A stretch of DNA of 64,000 bases, from the NCBI RefSeq assembly GCF_000425065.1, contig NZ_AULB01000020.1, forward strand, positions 1 to 64,000. The letters are read 5' to 3'. This DNA is from Actinomadura rifamycini DSM 43936 (GTDB lineage Bacteria > Actinomycetota > Actinomycetes > Streptosporangiales > Streptosporangiaceae). Position 1 is the first letter of the stretch. Each line of letters starts with the position of its first letter. The notes under the pieces were generated by a model. The model was not told the DNA's origin and searched no databases. It was given only the letters and a program-made list of their open reading frames with translations. This document shows, one piece after another, positions 43,565 to 51,409 of this stretch. A program made the translations under genes and the position numbers.

Positions 43565-44179
43565 GTGAAGACCCCGGCGCGACGGACGTTGACCGAACGC
43601 CGATTCGAGGAGCTGCGGCTGTCGGTGGCGATGGCCGCCCGCGACCTGTTCGTCCTCGACGGCGGTACCGCCCCCACGGTCGACAGCATCTGCGCGCGCG
43701 CCGGGATCTCCCAGCGCACGTTCTACCGGCACTTCGCCGTCAAAGAGGACGTCGTCGTCCCGCTGTTCGAGCGGGCGGCGGAGCTGATCACCGAGGCGCT
43801 GGAGAACGCTCCCGAGGACGGCGACGTCGTCACCGTCCTCGCCCGGGTCTTCTCCTGGGACGTGTTCGAGGACGCCAGGCCGGGCGAGCCGTGGCGGCGG
43901 TTCCTCACCGTGATCACGGAGTCGTCGGAGTACCGGCTGCGCTGGCACGCGATCGACGAGCCGCTGACCGGCCCGGTCGCCGACTTCCTGCGGCGCCGCG
44001 GGCTCCTGGACGGGGGACCGTTCGAGAGCACCCTGCAGGCGGGCCTCGTCCTGCAGGCCACCCGGCTGGCCTACCAGCACTGCATCCGCACCGACGGCTC
44101 CAGCGACCTGGACAAGCTGCTCGAGCGGTCCCTCACGATCGTCGTGTCGTCCTGGAGCCAGGACGATCAGGCGCGCTGA
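43565..44179 (+). CDS. TetR-family regulator of the BVMO/P450 cluster
   Basis: A 204-residue regulator. The helix-turn-helix is at about residues 20-60 (VAMAARDLFVLDGGTAPTVD, then AGISQRTFYRHFAVKEDVV), with an acyl-CoA/steroid-type all-helical C-terminal domain. GTG 43565 follows AAAGGGGG. It is divergent from the leftward cluster and is its likely repressor. Its 3' end overlaps the convergent IclR gene by 13 bases. Confidence 0.9.
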   Translation: MKTPARRTLTERRFEELRLSVAMAARDLFVLDGGTAPTVDSICARAGISQRTFYRHFAVKEDVVVPLFERAAELITEALENAPEDGDVVTVLARVFSWDVFEDARPGEPWRRFLTVITESSEYRLRWHAIDEPLTGPVADFLRRRGLLDGGPFESTLQAGLVLQATRLAYQHCIRTDGSSDLDKLLERSLTIVVSSWSQDDQAR

Positions 44180-44976
44180 GGCGCCTCGGCCCGCCCGCGC
44201 ACGGCGGGACGGGACGGCCGCGTCCCGCTCCGCGCGGCCTTCGCGGCGGCCCAGATCCTCGCGGCGGTGCCCTGCAGGTCGCCGCCCAGCCGCTCCTGCT
44301 TGAGGACGCCCGCCGGTCCGGTGATCGACAGCGCCGCCGAGGCTCGTTCGGTGGGGCCTACCGCGGTCGCGAGCGAGGCGAGCCCGACCGCCGCGCCGTG
44401 CGCGTCGAAGGCGACGCCGAATTCGCGGATCTTGTCGAGCTCCCGCTCGAGCTGGTCGCGGGACCGCAGGCCGTAGGCGGTGGACGGGGGCGGCAGTTCG
44501 CCCCGCGGACGCTCCGCGGGGTCCAGCCCGGCGAGCAGGACGCGGCCCGCGGCCGTGTGCGGCGCGGGCTGGCGCGCCCCGACCTGCCAGCAGTCCCCGT
44601 CGTCCGGCCGCCCGCCCGCCCGCTCGACGTGCAGGATGTCCGCGTCGAGCAGGACGCTGAGATGGACCGTCAGGCCCGTCCGCATGTGCAGGTCCTGCAT
44701 GAAGGGGCCCGCGACGCGGCGGATCCCGTCGCCCCGCACGACCAGCGAGCCGAGCTCGAAGATGCGCAGCCCGAGCCCGTACTCGAACCCGTGCCGCTCC
44801 ACCCAGCCCAGCTCGACGAGCCGCTGCAGGATCCGGTGCGCCGAGGACCTGGGCAGGCTCGACCGCCGGGAGATCTGGGCGAGCGTGAGCCGCCGCGAAC
44901 CGTCGAACACCCCGAGCAGCGACGAGACACGGTCGATCATCGCCGCCGGCGCCTGCTCCGCTTGCGATGAGGTCAT
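44167..44976 (-). CDS. IclR-family regulator
   Basis: A 269-residue regulator. The N-terminal winged helix (MIDRVSSLLGVFDGSRRLTL, then SLPRSSAHRILQRLVELGWV) is followed by the effector domain (HLSVLLDADILHVERAGG, HTAAGRVLLAGL). The C-terminal 30 residues are Arg/Ala-rich and not part of the fold. It is divergent from kshA across 384 bases, with tandem TGGCAG-N3-CTGCCA sites close to its start, so it probably controls itself and kshA. Confidence 0.9.
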   Translation of the reverse strand: MTSSQAEQAPAAMIDRVSSLLGVFDGSRRLTLAQISRRSSLPRSSAHRILQRLVELGWVERHGFEYGLGLRIFELGSLVVRGDGIRRVAGPFMQDLHMRTGLTVHLSVLLDADILHVERAGGRPDDGDCWQVGARQPAPHTAAGRVLLAGLDPAERPRGELPPPSTAYGLRSRDQLERELDKIREFGVAFDAHGAAVGLASLATAVGPTERASAALSITGPAGVLKQERLGGDLQGTAARIWAAAKAARSGTRPSRPAVRGRAEAPQRA

Positions 44977-45005
44977 GGCCCCTCCTCCAGCGCCGCGATC
45001 ACTTG

Positions 45006-45040
45006 ATGGCAGATCCTGCGCGTGTGGCAGAACCTGCCAC
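45006..45040. promoter_or_regulatory. Tandem IclR-type operators
   Basis: GTGGCAG (45024-45030), AAC, CTGCCAC (45034-45040) is a perfect 17-base palindrome. Directly before it, TGGCAG, ATC, CTGC (45007-45018) is a second, incomplete copy. They lie 30-64 bases upstream of the IclR start and about 320 bases upstream of kshA. The remaining gap to 45360 holds the KstR2-like box and no gene. Confidence 0.65.
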
Positions 45041-45083
45041 GGTGGTGCGATGCTATGCAGAGTTCACATGGCTGTAAAGAGCA

Positions 45084-45097
45084 GACGAACGTTTGTT
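45084..45097 (-). promoter_or_regulatory. Weak KstR2-like box, iclR-type/kshA gap
   Basis: Read on the minus strand, AACAAACGTTCGTC agrees with the palindrome AACAAACATTTGTT (61628) at 11 of 14 positions. It is the weakest of five copies and is far (264 bases) from the kshA start, so its role is uncertain. Confidence 0.35.
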
Positions 45098-45360
45098 TGG
45101 TTTGTCGCCACGCTGCGCGACGGCGCGCTCGCGAAGGCCGGATCGATCGGGCCGGGCGCCACCGGCTGAGCCGACGGCGGCTCGCCTGACGGGCTCTTCG
45201 GCCGGCCGGTTCTCCCGCCCATTGGGAGGGTTCGTGGCCGACGTCTTCGGGGGTGCTTAGCGTCGGGAGGCAGGCGTTGCAGGTCACCGGCGGTGACCGC
45301 CCGGCACACCCACCCTGCCCGGCCCCGGCCCCGCCGGGCCCCGACTCCCTGGAGGTCTTC

Positions 45361-46539
45361 GTGACCACGACCCAGAACCCCTTGGACGACGAGGTCCGCG
45401 TGATCGAGGCGGTCGCGCCGCCCACCCGGTACGCGCGCGGATGGCACTGCCTCGGCCTGCGAGAGCAGTTCACCGACGGTGAGCCGCACGCGGTCGAGGC
45501 ATTCGGGACCAAACTGGTGGTGTTCGCCGACAGCACGGGCAAGCTCAACGTGCTGAACGCCTACTGCCCCCACATGGGCGGGGACCTCACCCAGGGCGAG
45601 GTGAAGGGCGACGCGATCGCCTGCCCGTTCCACGACTGGCGCTGGGCCGGCAACGGGCGGTGCGCCGGCATCCCGTACTCGAAGCGGGTGCCGCCCCGGG
45701 CCCGGACGAAGTCGTGGCTCACGCTCGAGCGCAACGGGCAGCTCTTCGTGTGGCACGACCCGCAGGGCAACACGCCGCCGCCCGAGGTGACCATCCCGGA
45801 GATCGCCGAGTTCGGCTCGGACGAGTGGACGTCGTGGACCTGGAACAGCGTCCTGATCGAGGGCTCCCACTGCCGGGAGATCGTCGACAACGTCGTGGAC
45901 ATGGCGCACTTCTTCTACGTCCACTACTCGTTCCCGACGTACTTCAAGAACGTCTTCGAGGGGCACATCGCCAGCCAGTACATGAACGGCAAGTCCCGTC
46001 CCGACGTGGACCTCGGGACGCACTACTCGGGCGACGAGCGGACCAACGTCTCCGAGGCGTCCTACTACGGGCCGTCCTACATGATCAACCCGATGAAGGG
46101 CACGGGCGGCGGGGTGACCACCGAGTCCATCCTGATCAACTGCCACTACCCCGTGTCGCCGACCGGCTTCGTGCTCCAGTGGGGAGTGATGGTCAAGCGG
46201 CAGGAGGGCGTCTCCATGGAAGAGGCGGAGCAGATGGCGGAGGCGTTCGCCCTCGGCGTGGAGAAGGGTTTCATGCAGGACGTCGAGATCTGGCAGAACA
46301 AGGCCAAGATCGACAACCCGCTGCTGTGCGACGAGGACGGCCCGGTCTACCAGCTCCGACGCTGGTACGAGCAGTTCTACGTCGACGTCGAGGACGTCAC
46401 CCCGGAGATGACCCAGCGTTTCGAGTACGAGATCGACACGCAGCGCGCCAACGAGTTCTGGGAGAAGCAGGTCGAGGAGAACATCGCCGCGGGCCGCCTC
46501 GTCAAGGTCGAGCCGGAGCCCGCGAAGGCCGAGGGCTGA
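45361..46539 (+). CDS. kshA: 3-ketosteroid 9-alpha-hydroxylase oxygenase, KshA
   Basis: A 392-residue Rieske oxygenase. The [2Fe-2S] ligands are C69, H71, C88 and H91 (CPHMGGDLTQGEVKGDAIAC). The mononuclear iron ligands are likely H183, H188 and D307 (DNVVDMAHFFYVHY; MQDVEIWQNKAKIDNP). VYQLRRWYEQFYVDVEDVTP near the end is a KshA hallmark. GTG 45361 has GGAGG upstream. It 9-alpha-hydroxylates 3-keto-1,4-diene steroids, leading to opening of ring B. It needs a KshB reductase, but the kshB copy just downstream is broken. Confidence 0.93.
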   Translation: MTTTQNPLDDEVRVIEAVAPPTRYARGWHCLGLREQFTDGEPHAVEAFGTKLVVFADSTGKLNVLNAYCPHMGGDLTQGEVKGDAIACPFHDWRWAGNGRCAGIPYSKRVPPRARTKSWLTLERNGQLFVWHDPQGNTPPPEVTIPEIAEFGSDEWTSWTWNSVLIEGSHCREIVDNVVDMAHFFYVHYSFPTYFKNVFEGHIASQYMNGKSRPDVDLGTHYSGDERTNVSEASYYGPSYMINPMKGTGGGVTTESILINCHYPVSPTGFVLQWGVMVKRQEGVSMEEAEQMAEAFALGVEKGFMQDVEIWQNKAKIDNPLLCDEDGPVYQLRRWYEQFYVDVEDVTPEMTQRFEYEIDTQRANEFWEKQVEENIAAGRLVKVEPEPAKAEG

Positions 46540-46619
46540 CCGGGCGCCACCACGACCGCGCGGGGTGCGGTGCGCACCCCGCGGGTCCCTTGCCGAGAAC
46601 GGACGTCAGGAGTCGATAC

Positions 46620-46865
46620 GTGCAGCCCGTGTCCTGCCATCTGTGCGGTTCGTGCGTACTGGTCAAGAAGAACAGCCTCGCGCACACCGAGGTCCAGTGG
46701 ACGACCGACACGAACCGGTGCCTCGAACTGAACGAGCGGGCCGAGCGCGGCGTGCTCCGCGGCACCGTGCCCACCTGCCTGCAGTTGCGCGACAGCATCG
46801 AGGCGGCCGTGCGCTCCGGGGCGGTTCGGGTGCCCGTCCCGGACCTCGAGGACGGCGGGCCGTGA
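46620..46865 (+). CDS. Small Cys-rich protein between kshA and kshB
   Basis: An 81-residue protein starting MQPVSCHLCGSCVLVKKNSL, with C6-xx-C9-xx-C12 and further C34 and C53. The family is not recognised. The Cys pattern could bind zinc or an iron-sulfur cluster. Its start GTG 46620 is 80 bases after kshA and its stop overlaps the kshB start (GTGA), so it was made together with the reductase. It could be an electron-transfer or assembly helper for KshAB. Confidence 0.65.
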   Translation: MQPVSCHLCGSCVLVKKNSLAHTEVQWTTDTNRCLELNERAERGVLRGTVPTCLQLRDSIEAAVRSGAVRVPVPDLEDGGP

Positions 46866-47463
46866 CCGGAACCGGGGCATGCGCGGTGACGGTCGTCGAC
46901 GTCGTCGAGGAGACCGCGGACGCCCGGTCGCTGCTGCTCGCCGCGCCGGACGAGGCGCGCGACCGGTTCGGCTACCGGCCGGGCCAGTTCCTCACGCTGC
47001 GGATCCCGGGCGACGGCGGCTCCGGGACGGCCCGCTGCTACTCGCTGTCGAGCGCACCGGGCGTCGACGAGCACCTGAAGGTCACGGTGAAGCGGGTGGC
47101 CGGCGGGTTCGGGTCGAACTGGATCTGTGACAACGTCCGGCCGGGTGACACGCTCGAGGTTCTTCCGCCCGCCGGCCTGTTCACGCCGGAACGCCTGGAC
47201 GGCCGCCTCCTCCTCTTCGCCGGCGGCAGCGGCATCACCCCGGTGATGTCGATCGTCAAGGCGGTGCTGGCGCGGCCGGAGGGAAGCGCGGCGCCCGGCG
47301 GCCGCCCCCCCGCGCCGGACCGGTGCTCTGCTACGCCAACCGCGATGGCGAGGTGAAGATGCTGCGCAACGACGTCCTCGAAGAGGAGGACCTGGCGGAG
47401 GGCTGGGTGCTCGGCTGCCAGTCCGTGCCGGTGACCGACGGCGTCGACGTCACTTACGACTGA
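46862..47463 (+). pseudogene. kshB: kshB reductase with internal deletion and frameshift
   Basis: The N-terminal half is a normal ferredoxin reductase FAD domain (FGYRPGQFLTLRIPG, CYSLSSAP, FAGGSGITPVMSIVKAVLA). After about residue 145 the frame is lost at a run of seven C (47305-47311). In another frame the text resumes as VLCYANRD and passes directly into GEVKMLRNDVLEEEDLAEGW, then ending TYD. That is the very end of the C-terminal plant-type ferredoxin domain. The rest of the NAD domain and the cluster Cys ligands, roughly 130-150 residues, are missing. Full-length KshB is about 350 residues. It cannot reduce KshA. Confidence 0.8.
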
Positions 47464-47548
47464 ATGTCCCCGACGACGGAGACCGGGAACACGGTGCGGG
47501 GGGCCCGGCGGCGTTCCCGTCGCCGGGCCCTCCCCACGGACCGTCGCG

Positions 47549-48293
47549 TCACGTCCCGGGGACGGGCCGGGCGGCCGCGTGGCGGGCGGCGACGTAGCCG
47601 AAGGCGATGGCGGGCCCGATCGTGGCGCCCGCGCCGGCGTACTCGTTGCCCATCACCGAGGCGGACGCGTTGCCGGTGGCGTAGAGCCCCTCGATCGGGG
47701 CGCCGTCGCCGTCCAGGACCCGGGCGTGCTCGTCGGTGACGAGGCCGCCCTTGGTACCGAGGTCGCCGACGTCGAGGCGGACCGCGTAGTAGGGCCCGGC
47801 GCCGATCCGGTCGAGGTTGGGATTGGGCAGCGTCGGGTCCCCGTAGTAGTGGTCGTAGGCGCTGTCGCCGCGGCCGAAGTCCTCGTCGCGGCCGTTCCGG
47901 GCGAAGCCGTTGAAGCGCTTCACGGTGGTCTTGAGGGCATCCGCGGACACGCCGATGCCCCGGGCGAGCTCGTCGAGGGTGCCGGCCTCGGTGACCAGGC
48001 CGGTGGCGTACCAGTCCCGGGGGAACGGCTGTCGGCGTCGTGGTCGAAGCCGCCGGTGGCGATGACGACGCCGCGCCGCGCCCGGACGCGCAGGGTGCGG
48101 CCGCCGCGCTCCGCCACGGCGCCGGTCACCCGGCCCTCCTCGACGACCAGGTCGGTGAGCGGGGAGTCCAGTCACAGCGGGATTCGGAGGTCCCGCATCG
48201 TCAGCCGGAGCCGGACCACGAGCGAAGCGCCGAGCGTCTTCATGTGGCGGCGCCGCACGAGGTTGCCGAGCACCCGCCAGGCGGCGATCCATC
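47549..48293 (-). pseudogene. kstD: kstD (3-ketosteroid delta-1-dehydrogenase), eroded
   Basis: The C-terminal third is clear KstD text (PFPRDWYATGLVTEAGTLDE, SAYDHYYGDPTLPNPNL, GDLGTKGGLVTDEHARVLDG, GLYATGNASASVMGNEYAGA). In another frame upstream lies WRVLGNLVRRRHMKTLGASL and RGVVIATGGFDHDAD. There a TGA at 48174-48172 stands where relatives have Trp (IPL-stop-LDSPLTDL). About 150 residues between GGFDHDAD and PFPRDW are absent, and the N-terminal FAD-binding part is missing beyond 48293. Full-length KstD is about 550 residues. It would have introduced the ring A double bond. Confidence 0.8.
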
Positions 48294-48296
48294 GGG

Positions 48297-48662
48297 ATGG
48301 CGGAGGGCGCGTACGCCTCCCAGGTCGGGTGGCTGCGGACCCGGCTCGGCGCGTCGTGGAGCGGGTTCCCGCCCGGCACCGACGACTTCGGCAACGCCCG
48401 CCTCGCCGCCGCGGGCGTCCCGATGGAACTGCGGCGGCAGATCCGGCGCGACCAGGTGGTGGCCACGCGGCGGGCGGCCGCCGCCGTGGACCACCTGTTC
48501 GAGCACTCCGGCGGTGAGGTCGTGCGCCCGGGCAACCCCGTGGAGCAGGCGTGGCGGAACATCCACACCACGCAGGCGCACGCCCTCATCGACCTCGACC
48601 GGACCCTGGCCATGTACGGCGCGGGCGAACTGGCGGTCGACGTCCATCCGCCGATGGTCTGA
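48297..48662 (+). pseudogene. HsaA/acyl-CoA dehydrogenase-like C-terminal fragment
   Basis: About 121 residues match the C-terminal helical domain of HsaA/DszC-type flavin monooxygenases and acyl-CoA dehydrogenases: RRDQVVATRRAAAAVDHLFE, NPVEQAWRNIHTTQAHALID, LAMYGAGELAV. The family is usually about 390 residues, so two thirds are missing. The fragment begins within a few bases of where the kstD remnant on the other strand ends. That looks like a deletion junction that removed both 5' ends. An ATG at 48297 exists but its product would lack the active site. Confidence 0.65.
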
Positions 48663-48705
48663 GACCGCCGCGCCCGGGGCGGGGAACACGGGCAGGTTCG
48701 TCACC

Positions 48706-49542
48706 TCATCCTTCGCCGAACCGCGCCAGCCCGGAGGTGAGCACCGGCGTACCGGCCCTGCCGACCTCGAACGCCGCGCCGCCGCCCGCCACGTCCGCCG
48801 CCAGCTCCAGGACGTCCCCGGGGACGACCGGCGCGGTGAACCGGCAGCTCGCGGCGCGCAGATCGGCGGGGTGCGCACCGATGCCGCGCGCGAGGACGAG
48901 GAGGCTCGCGGCCATCGTGCACAGCCCGTGCAGGATCGGGCGCTCCTGGCCGATCGCCCGCGCCGCCTCCGGATCGATGTGGATCGCGTGCCGGTCGCCG
49001 CACAACCGGTAAAGAGCGGCTTGCTCCGGGAACGTTTCGACCGGCAGCGTGTGGGTCGCGGACTCCCCGGCGGTGCGCGGGCCGCCCGGCCCGCGCTCCC
49101 CGCCGAACCCCCCGGCTCCGGGCGCGAAGATGGACCAGCGGGCGACGAAGCACGCGCTGTCCACCCGGACCTCGAAGACGGCCGCCGAGCCCTTGTCCCA
49201 CACGGCCTCCGCCGCCGCCGACATCGTCAGCTCGCCGCTCGGCGGCAGCGGAGCCAGCACCGTCAGACGCTGCGCGCCGTGCAACCCGCGCGACGTGTCG
49301 AACGCGCCCGCCGCGCCCAGCGCGTCCGGTCCCCACTGGGCGAGCGCCAGCCCGAACGTGGGCAGCGTGCGGAGCCGCTCCTCGTGGACGAGGTCGAGTT
49401 CGCCGGCCTTCGCCCCGACGGCCAGCGCGTACAGGATCGCGTCCCGCTCGGTCCACGCGACCGTCCGCTCGCCGAGGGAGCGGCCCGCCCAGTCGCCCGC
49501 GTTCGTCACCGCGTTGTCGGCCGCCGTGTCCCCCCGGCCCAT
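48706..49542 (-). CDS. MaoC-type double hot-dog enoyl-CoA hydratase
   Basis: A 278-residue hydratase 2 family protein. The N-terminal half is a degenerate hot-dog (WTERDAILYALAVGAKAGEL) and the C-terminal half carries the active-site loop YRLCGDRHAIHIDPEAARAI followed by PILHGLC. ATG 49542 overlaps the thiolase stop (TGATG). It should hydrate a trans-2-enoyl-CoA during side-chain or ring degradation. It is intact although it lies between eroded genes. Confidence 0.88.
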   Translation of the reverse strand: MGRGDTAADNAVTNAGDWAGRSLGERTVAWTERDAILYALAVGAKAGELDLVHEERLRTLPTFGLALAQWGPDALGAAGAFDTSRGLHGAQRLTVLAPLPPSGELTMSAAAEAVWDKGSAAVFEVRVDSACFVARWSIFAPGAGGFGGERGPGGPRTAGESATHTLPVETFPEQAALYRLCGDRHAIHIDPEAARAIGQERPILHGLCTMAASLLVLARGIGAHPADLRAASCRFTAPVVPGDVLELAADVAGGGAAFEVGRAGTPVLTSGLARFGEG

Positions 49543-50762
49543 CAGGACGTCCGCTCCAAGATCAGCGCCATGCCCTGGCCGCCCGCGGCGCACATGGTGA
49601 CGGCGCCGAACTGCCCGTCGCGGTGGCACAGCCCGTTGACCAGGGTGGTGATCATGCGGGCGCCGGTCATGCCGAACGGGTGGCCGAGTGCGATCGCGCC
49701 GCCGTGCGGGTTCACCGTGTCCGGGTCCAGGCCGAGGTCGTCGCACACCGGGAGGACCTGCGCGGCGAACGCCTCGTTGATCTCGACGATGTCGAGGTCG
49801 GACGTGCTCAGCCCGGCGTGGTCGAGGGCCCGGGTCATCGCCTCGGTCGGGCCGAGGCCCATGATCTCCGGAGAGAGCGCCGACACCCCGGTGGAGACGA
49901 TCCGGGCCAGCGGCGCCAGCCCGAGGTCGCGGGCCCGCTCGTCCGACATGACGACGAGGGCGGCGGCGCCGTCGTTCAGCGGGCAGCAGTTCCCCGCGGT
50001 GACCGTCCCGTCCGGGCGGAACACCGGGGCGAGCCCCGACACCCCCTCGACGGTCACGCCCGGCCGCGGGCAGTCGTCGCGGGCGACCACCGTGCCGTCC
50101 GGGAGGACGACCGGGGTGATGTCGATGTCGAAGAACCCGTCGGCGATCGCCTTCTCCGCCAGGTTCTGGCTCCGCACCCCGAACTCGTCCTGACGCTCGC
50201 GGCCGACGCCGCGCAGCACCGCGACGTTCTCGGCCGTCTGCCCCATGGCGATGTAGGGGTCGGGGAGTCCGCCGGCGTCGCGTGGATCGGTCCACGGGGG
50301 AGCGCCCGCGGTGGAGCGGGCCTCGGTCCGGGCCGCCGCCTCGGCGTACCGCGGGTTGCGGGTGCCGTCCATCCCGTCCGCCTTGCCCTTGCCGAACCGG
50401 GAGACGGACTCGACGCCGGCGGCGACGAAGGCGTGCCCCTCGCCGGCCCTGATCGCGTGCAGTGCCATCCGGGTCGCCTGCACGCTCGAGGCGCAGTACC
50501 GCTGCACGACCGTGCCGGGGACCCCGTCGAGGCCCGCGCCGACGGCGACCTGCCGCGCGATGTTGTACCCCTGCTCGCCCGCGGGCTGCGCGCATCCGAC
50601 GACGATGTCGTCGAGGGACGCCGGGTCCAGGGCGGGGATCTGCGCGAACGCGGCGGCGAGCATCTGCCCCAGCAGATCGTCCGCGCGGACGTCCTTCAGC
50701 GATCCCTTGAACGCCCGGCCGATCGGTGACCGGGCCATGGCGACGATGACGGCTTCGGGCAT
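49542..50762 (-). CDS. Thiolase (acyl-CoA acetyltransferase)
   Basis: A 406-residue thiolase with nucleophile C90 (VVQRYCASSVQATRMALHAI), the NEAF motif in VEINEAFAAQVLP, His in GHPFGMTGARM and second Cys in CAAGGQG. The RYCASSVQ text is closer to FadA3-type thiolases than to steroid FadA5 or FadA6, so the substrate is not fixed. ATG 50762 has GGAGG five bases upstream. It is co-transcribed with the MaoC hydratase, giving the last two steps of a beta-oxidation round. Confidence 0.9.
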   Translation of the reverse strand: MPEAVIVAMARSPIGRAFKGSLKDVRADDLLGQMLAAAFAQIPALDPASLDDIVVGCAQPAGEQGYNIARQVAVGAGLDGVPGTVVQRYCASSVQATRMALHAIRAGEGHAFVAAGVESVSRFGKGKADGMDGTRNPRYAEAAARTEARSTAGAPPWTDPRDAGGLPDPYIAMGQTAENVAVLRGVGRERQDEFGVRSQNLAEKAIADGFFDIDITPVVLPDGTVVARDDCPRPGVTVEGVSGLAPVFRPDGTVTAGNCCPLNDGAAALVVMSDERARDLGLAPLARIVSTGVSALSPEIMGLGPTEAMTRALDHAGLSTSDLDIVEINEAFAAQVLPVCDDLGLDPDTVNPHGGAIALGHPFGMTGARMITTLVNGLCHRDGQFGAVTMCAAGGQGMALILERTS

Positions 50763-50820
50763 GACTACCTCCAATGAAGAAACCTGTGCCGGCGGAGCCG
50801 GGGGTGGCGGACCGGGCCGG

Positions 50821-51257
50821 TCAGCCCGCGCCGTAGACCGGCTCGGGAGCGGGGGAGCCGCCGATCAGGCCGCGCAGCGCGGCGCCGGCGTCCGCGGCGT
50901 CCCACCGCCGGTCGCGGTCGGCGACGGGGCCGTGCCGCCAGCCGTCCTCCAGGCAGATGCGGCCGCCCTCGACCTCGATCACCCGGCCGGTCACGTCCGC
51001 GGACTCCTCGGCGGCGAGCAGGGCCACGACCGGTGAGACGTTCTCGGGCGCCATGGCGTCGAATCCGCCGCCGGTCGCGGCCATCTTCTCGGCGAACGCC
51101 TGCTCGGTCATCCGGGTCCGGGCCGGGGGGCGATCACGTTGGCGGTGACGCCGTGGCGGCCCAGTTCCTCCGCCGCGACCAGGGTGAGGGCCGCGATCCC
51201 GGCCTTGGCGGCGCTGGAGGTCGCCTGGCCGACGCTTCCCTGCAGGCCCGCCGGTGC
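50821..51257 (-). pseudogene. SDR oxidoreductase, 5'-truncated and frameshifted
   Basis: One frame gives GSVGQATSSAAKAGIAALTL, then AAEELGRHGVTANVIAP, the middle of an SDR from just after the catalytic region. A frame change at a run of six G (51125-51130) leads to ARTRMTEQAFAEKMAATGGG, then GRVIEVEGGRICLEDGWRHG, the C-terminus. About 150 N-terminal residues with the cofactor loop are gone, and a TGA stands just before the first piece. It resembles the SDRs beside echA20 in mycobacteria (Rv3548c/Rv3549c type). It is divergent from echA20. Confidence 0.75.
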
Positions 51258-51351
51258 AGATTCCGTTCACTGTCTCTCCTCGTCCGTGATGCGCGCAGAC
51301 GGTCCGCTCGCGAGGCGCGGTGGCGGGGCGCACCATGATGCTAAGTTACCT

Positions 51352-51365
51352 AACAAACATTTGAC
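51352..51365 (+). promoter_or_regulatory. KstR2-like box upstream of echA20
   Basis: AACAAACATTTGAC matches the palindrome AACAAACATTTGTT at 12 of 14 bases. It lies 45 bases before the echA20 start and also upstream of the divergent SDR remnant. Confidence 0.6.
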
Positions 51366-51409
51366 CAACAAGCGTGCCCGCAGGTCGGCGCGCCGGAGAG
51401 GGGCAGGGC

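Noticed and set aside
45084-45097. Possible KstR operator (TnnAACnnGTTnnA) in the kshA gap
   Set aside because: The spacing between AAC and GTT halves does not fit the KstR motif; it fits the KstR2-like box only weakly, so it is listed as such.
46862-47356. kshB N-terminal part as a genuine short flavin reductase
   Set aside because: The off-frame end is Pro/Arg-rich, and authentic KshB C-terminal text follows in another frame, so a broken gene is the simpler reading.
49542-50762. Naming the thiolase FadA5 or FadA6
   Set aside because: The active-site text RYCASSVQ differs from what I recall for both steroid thiolases and is closer to FadA3-type enzymes, so no symbol is given.
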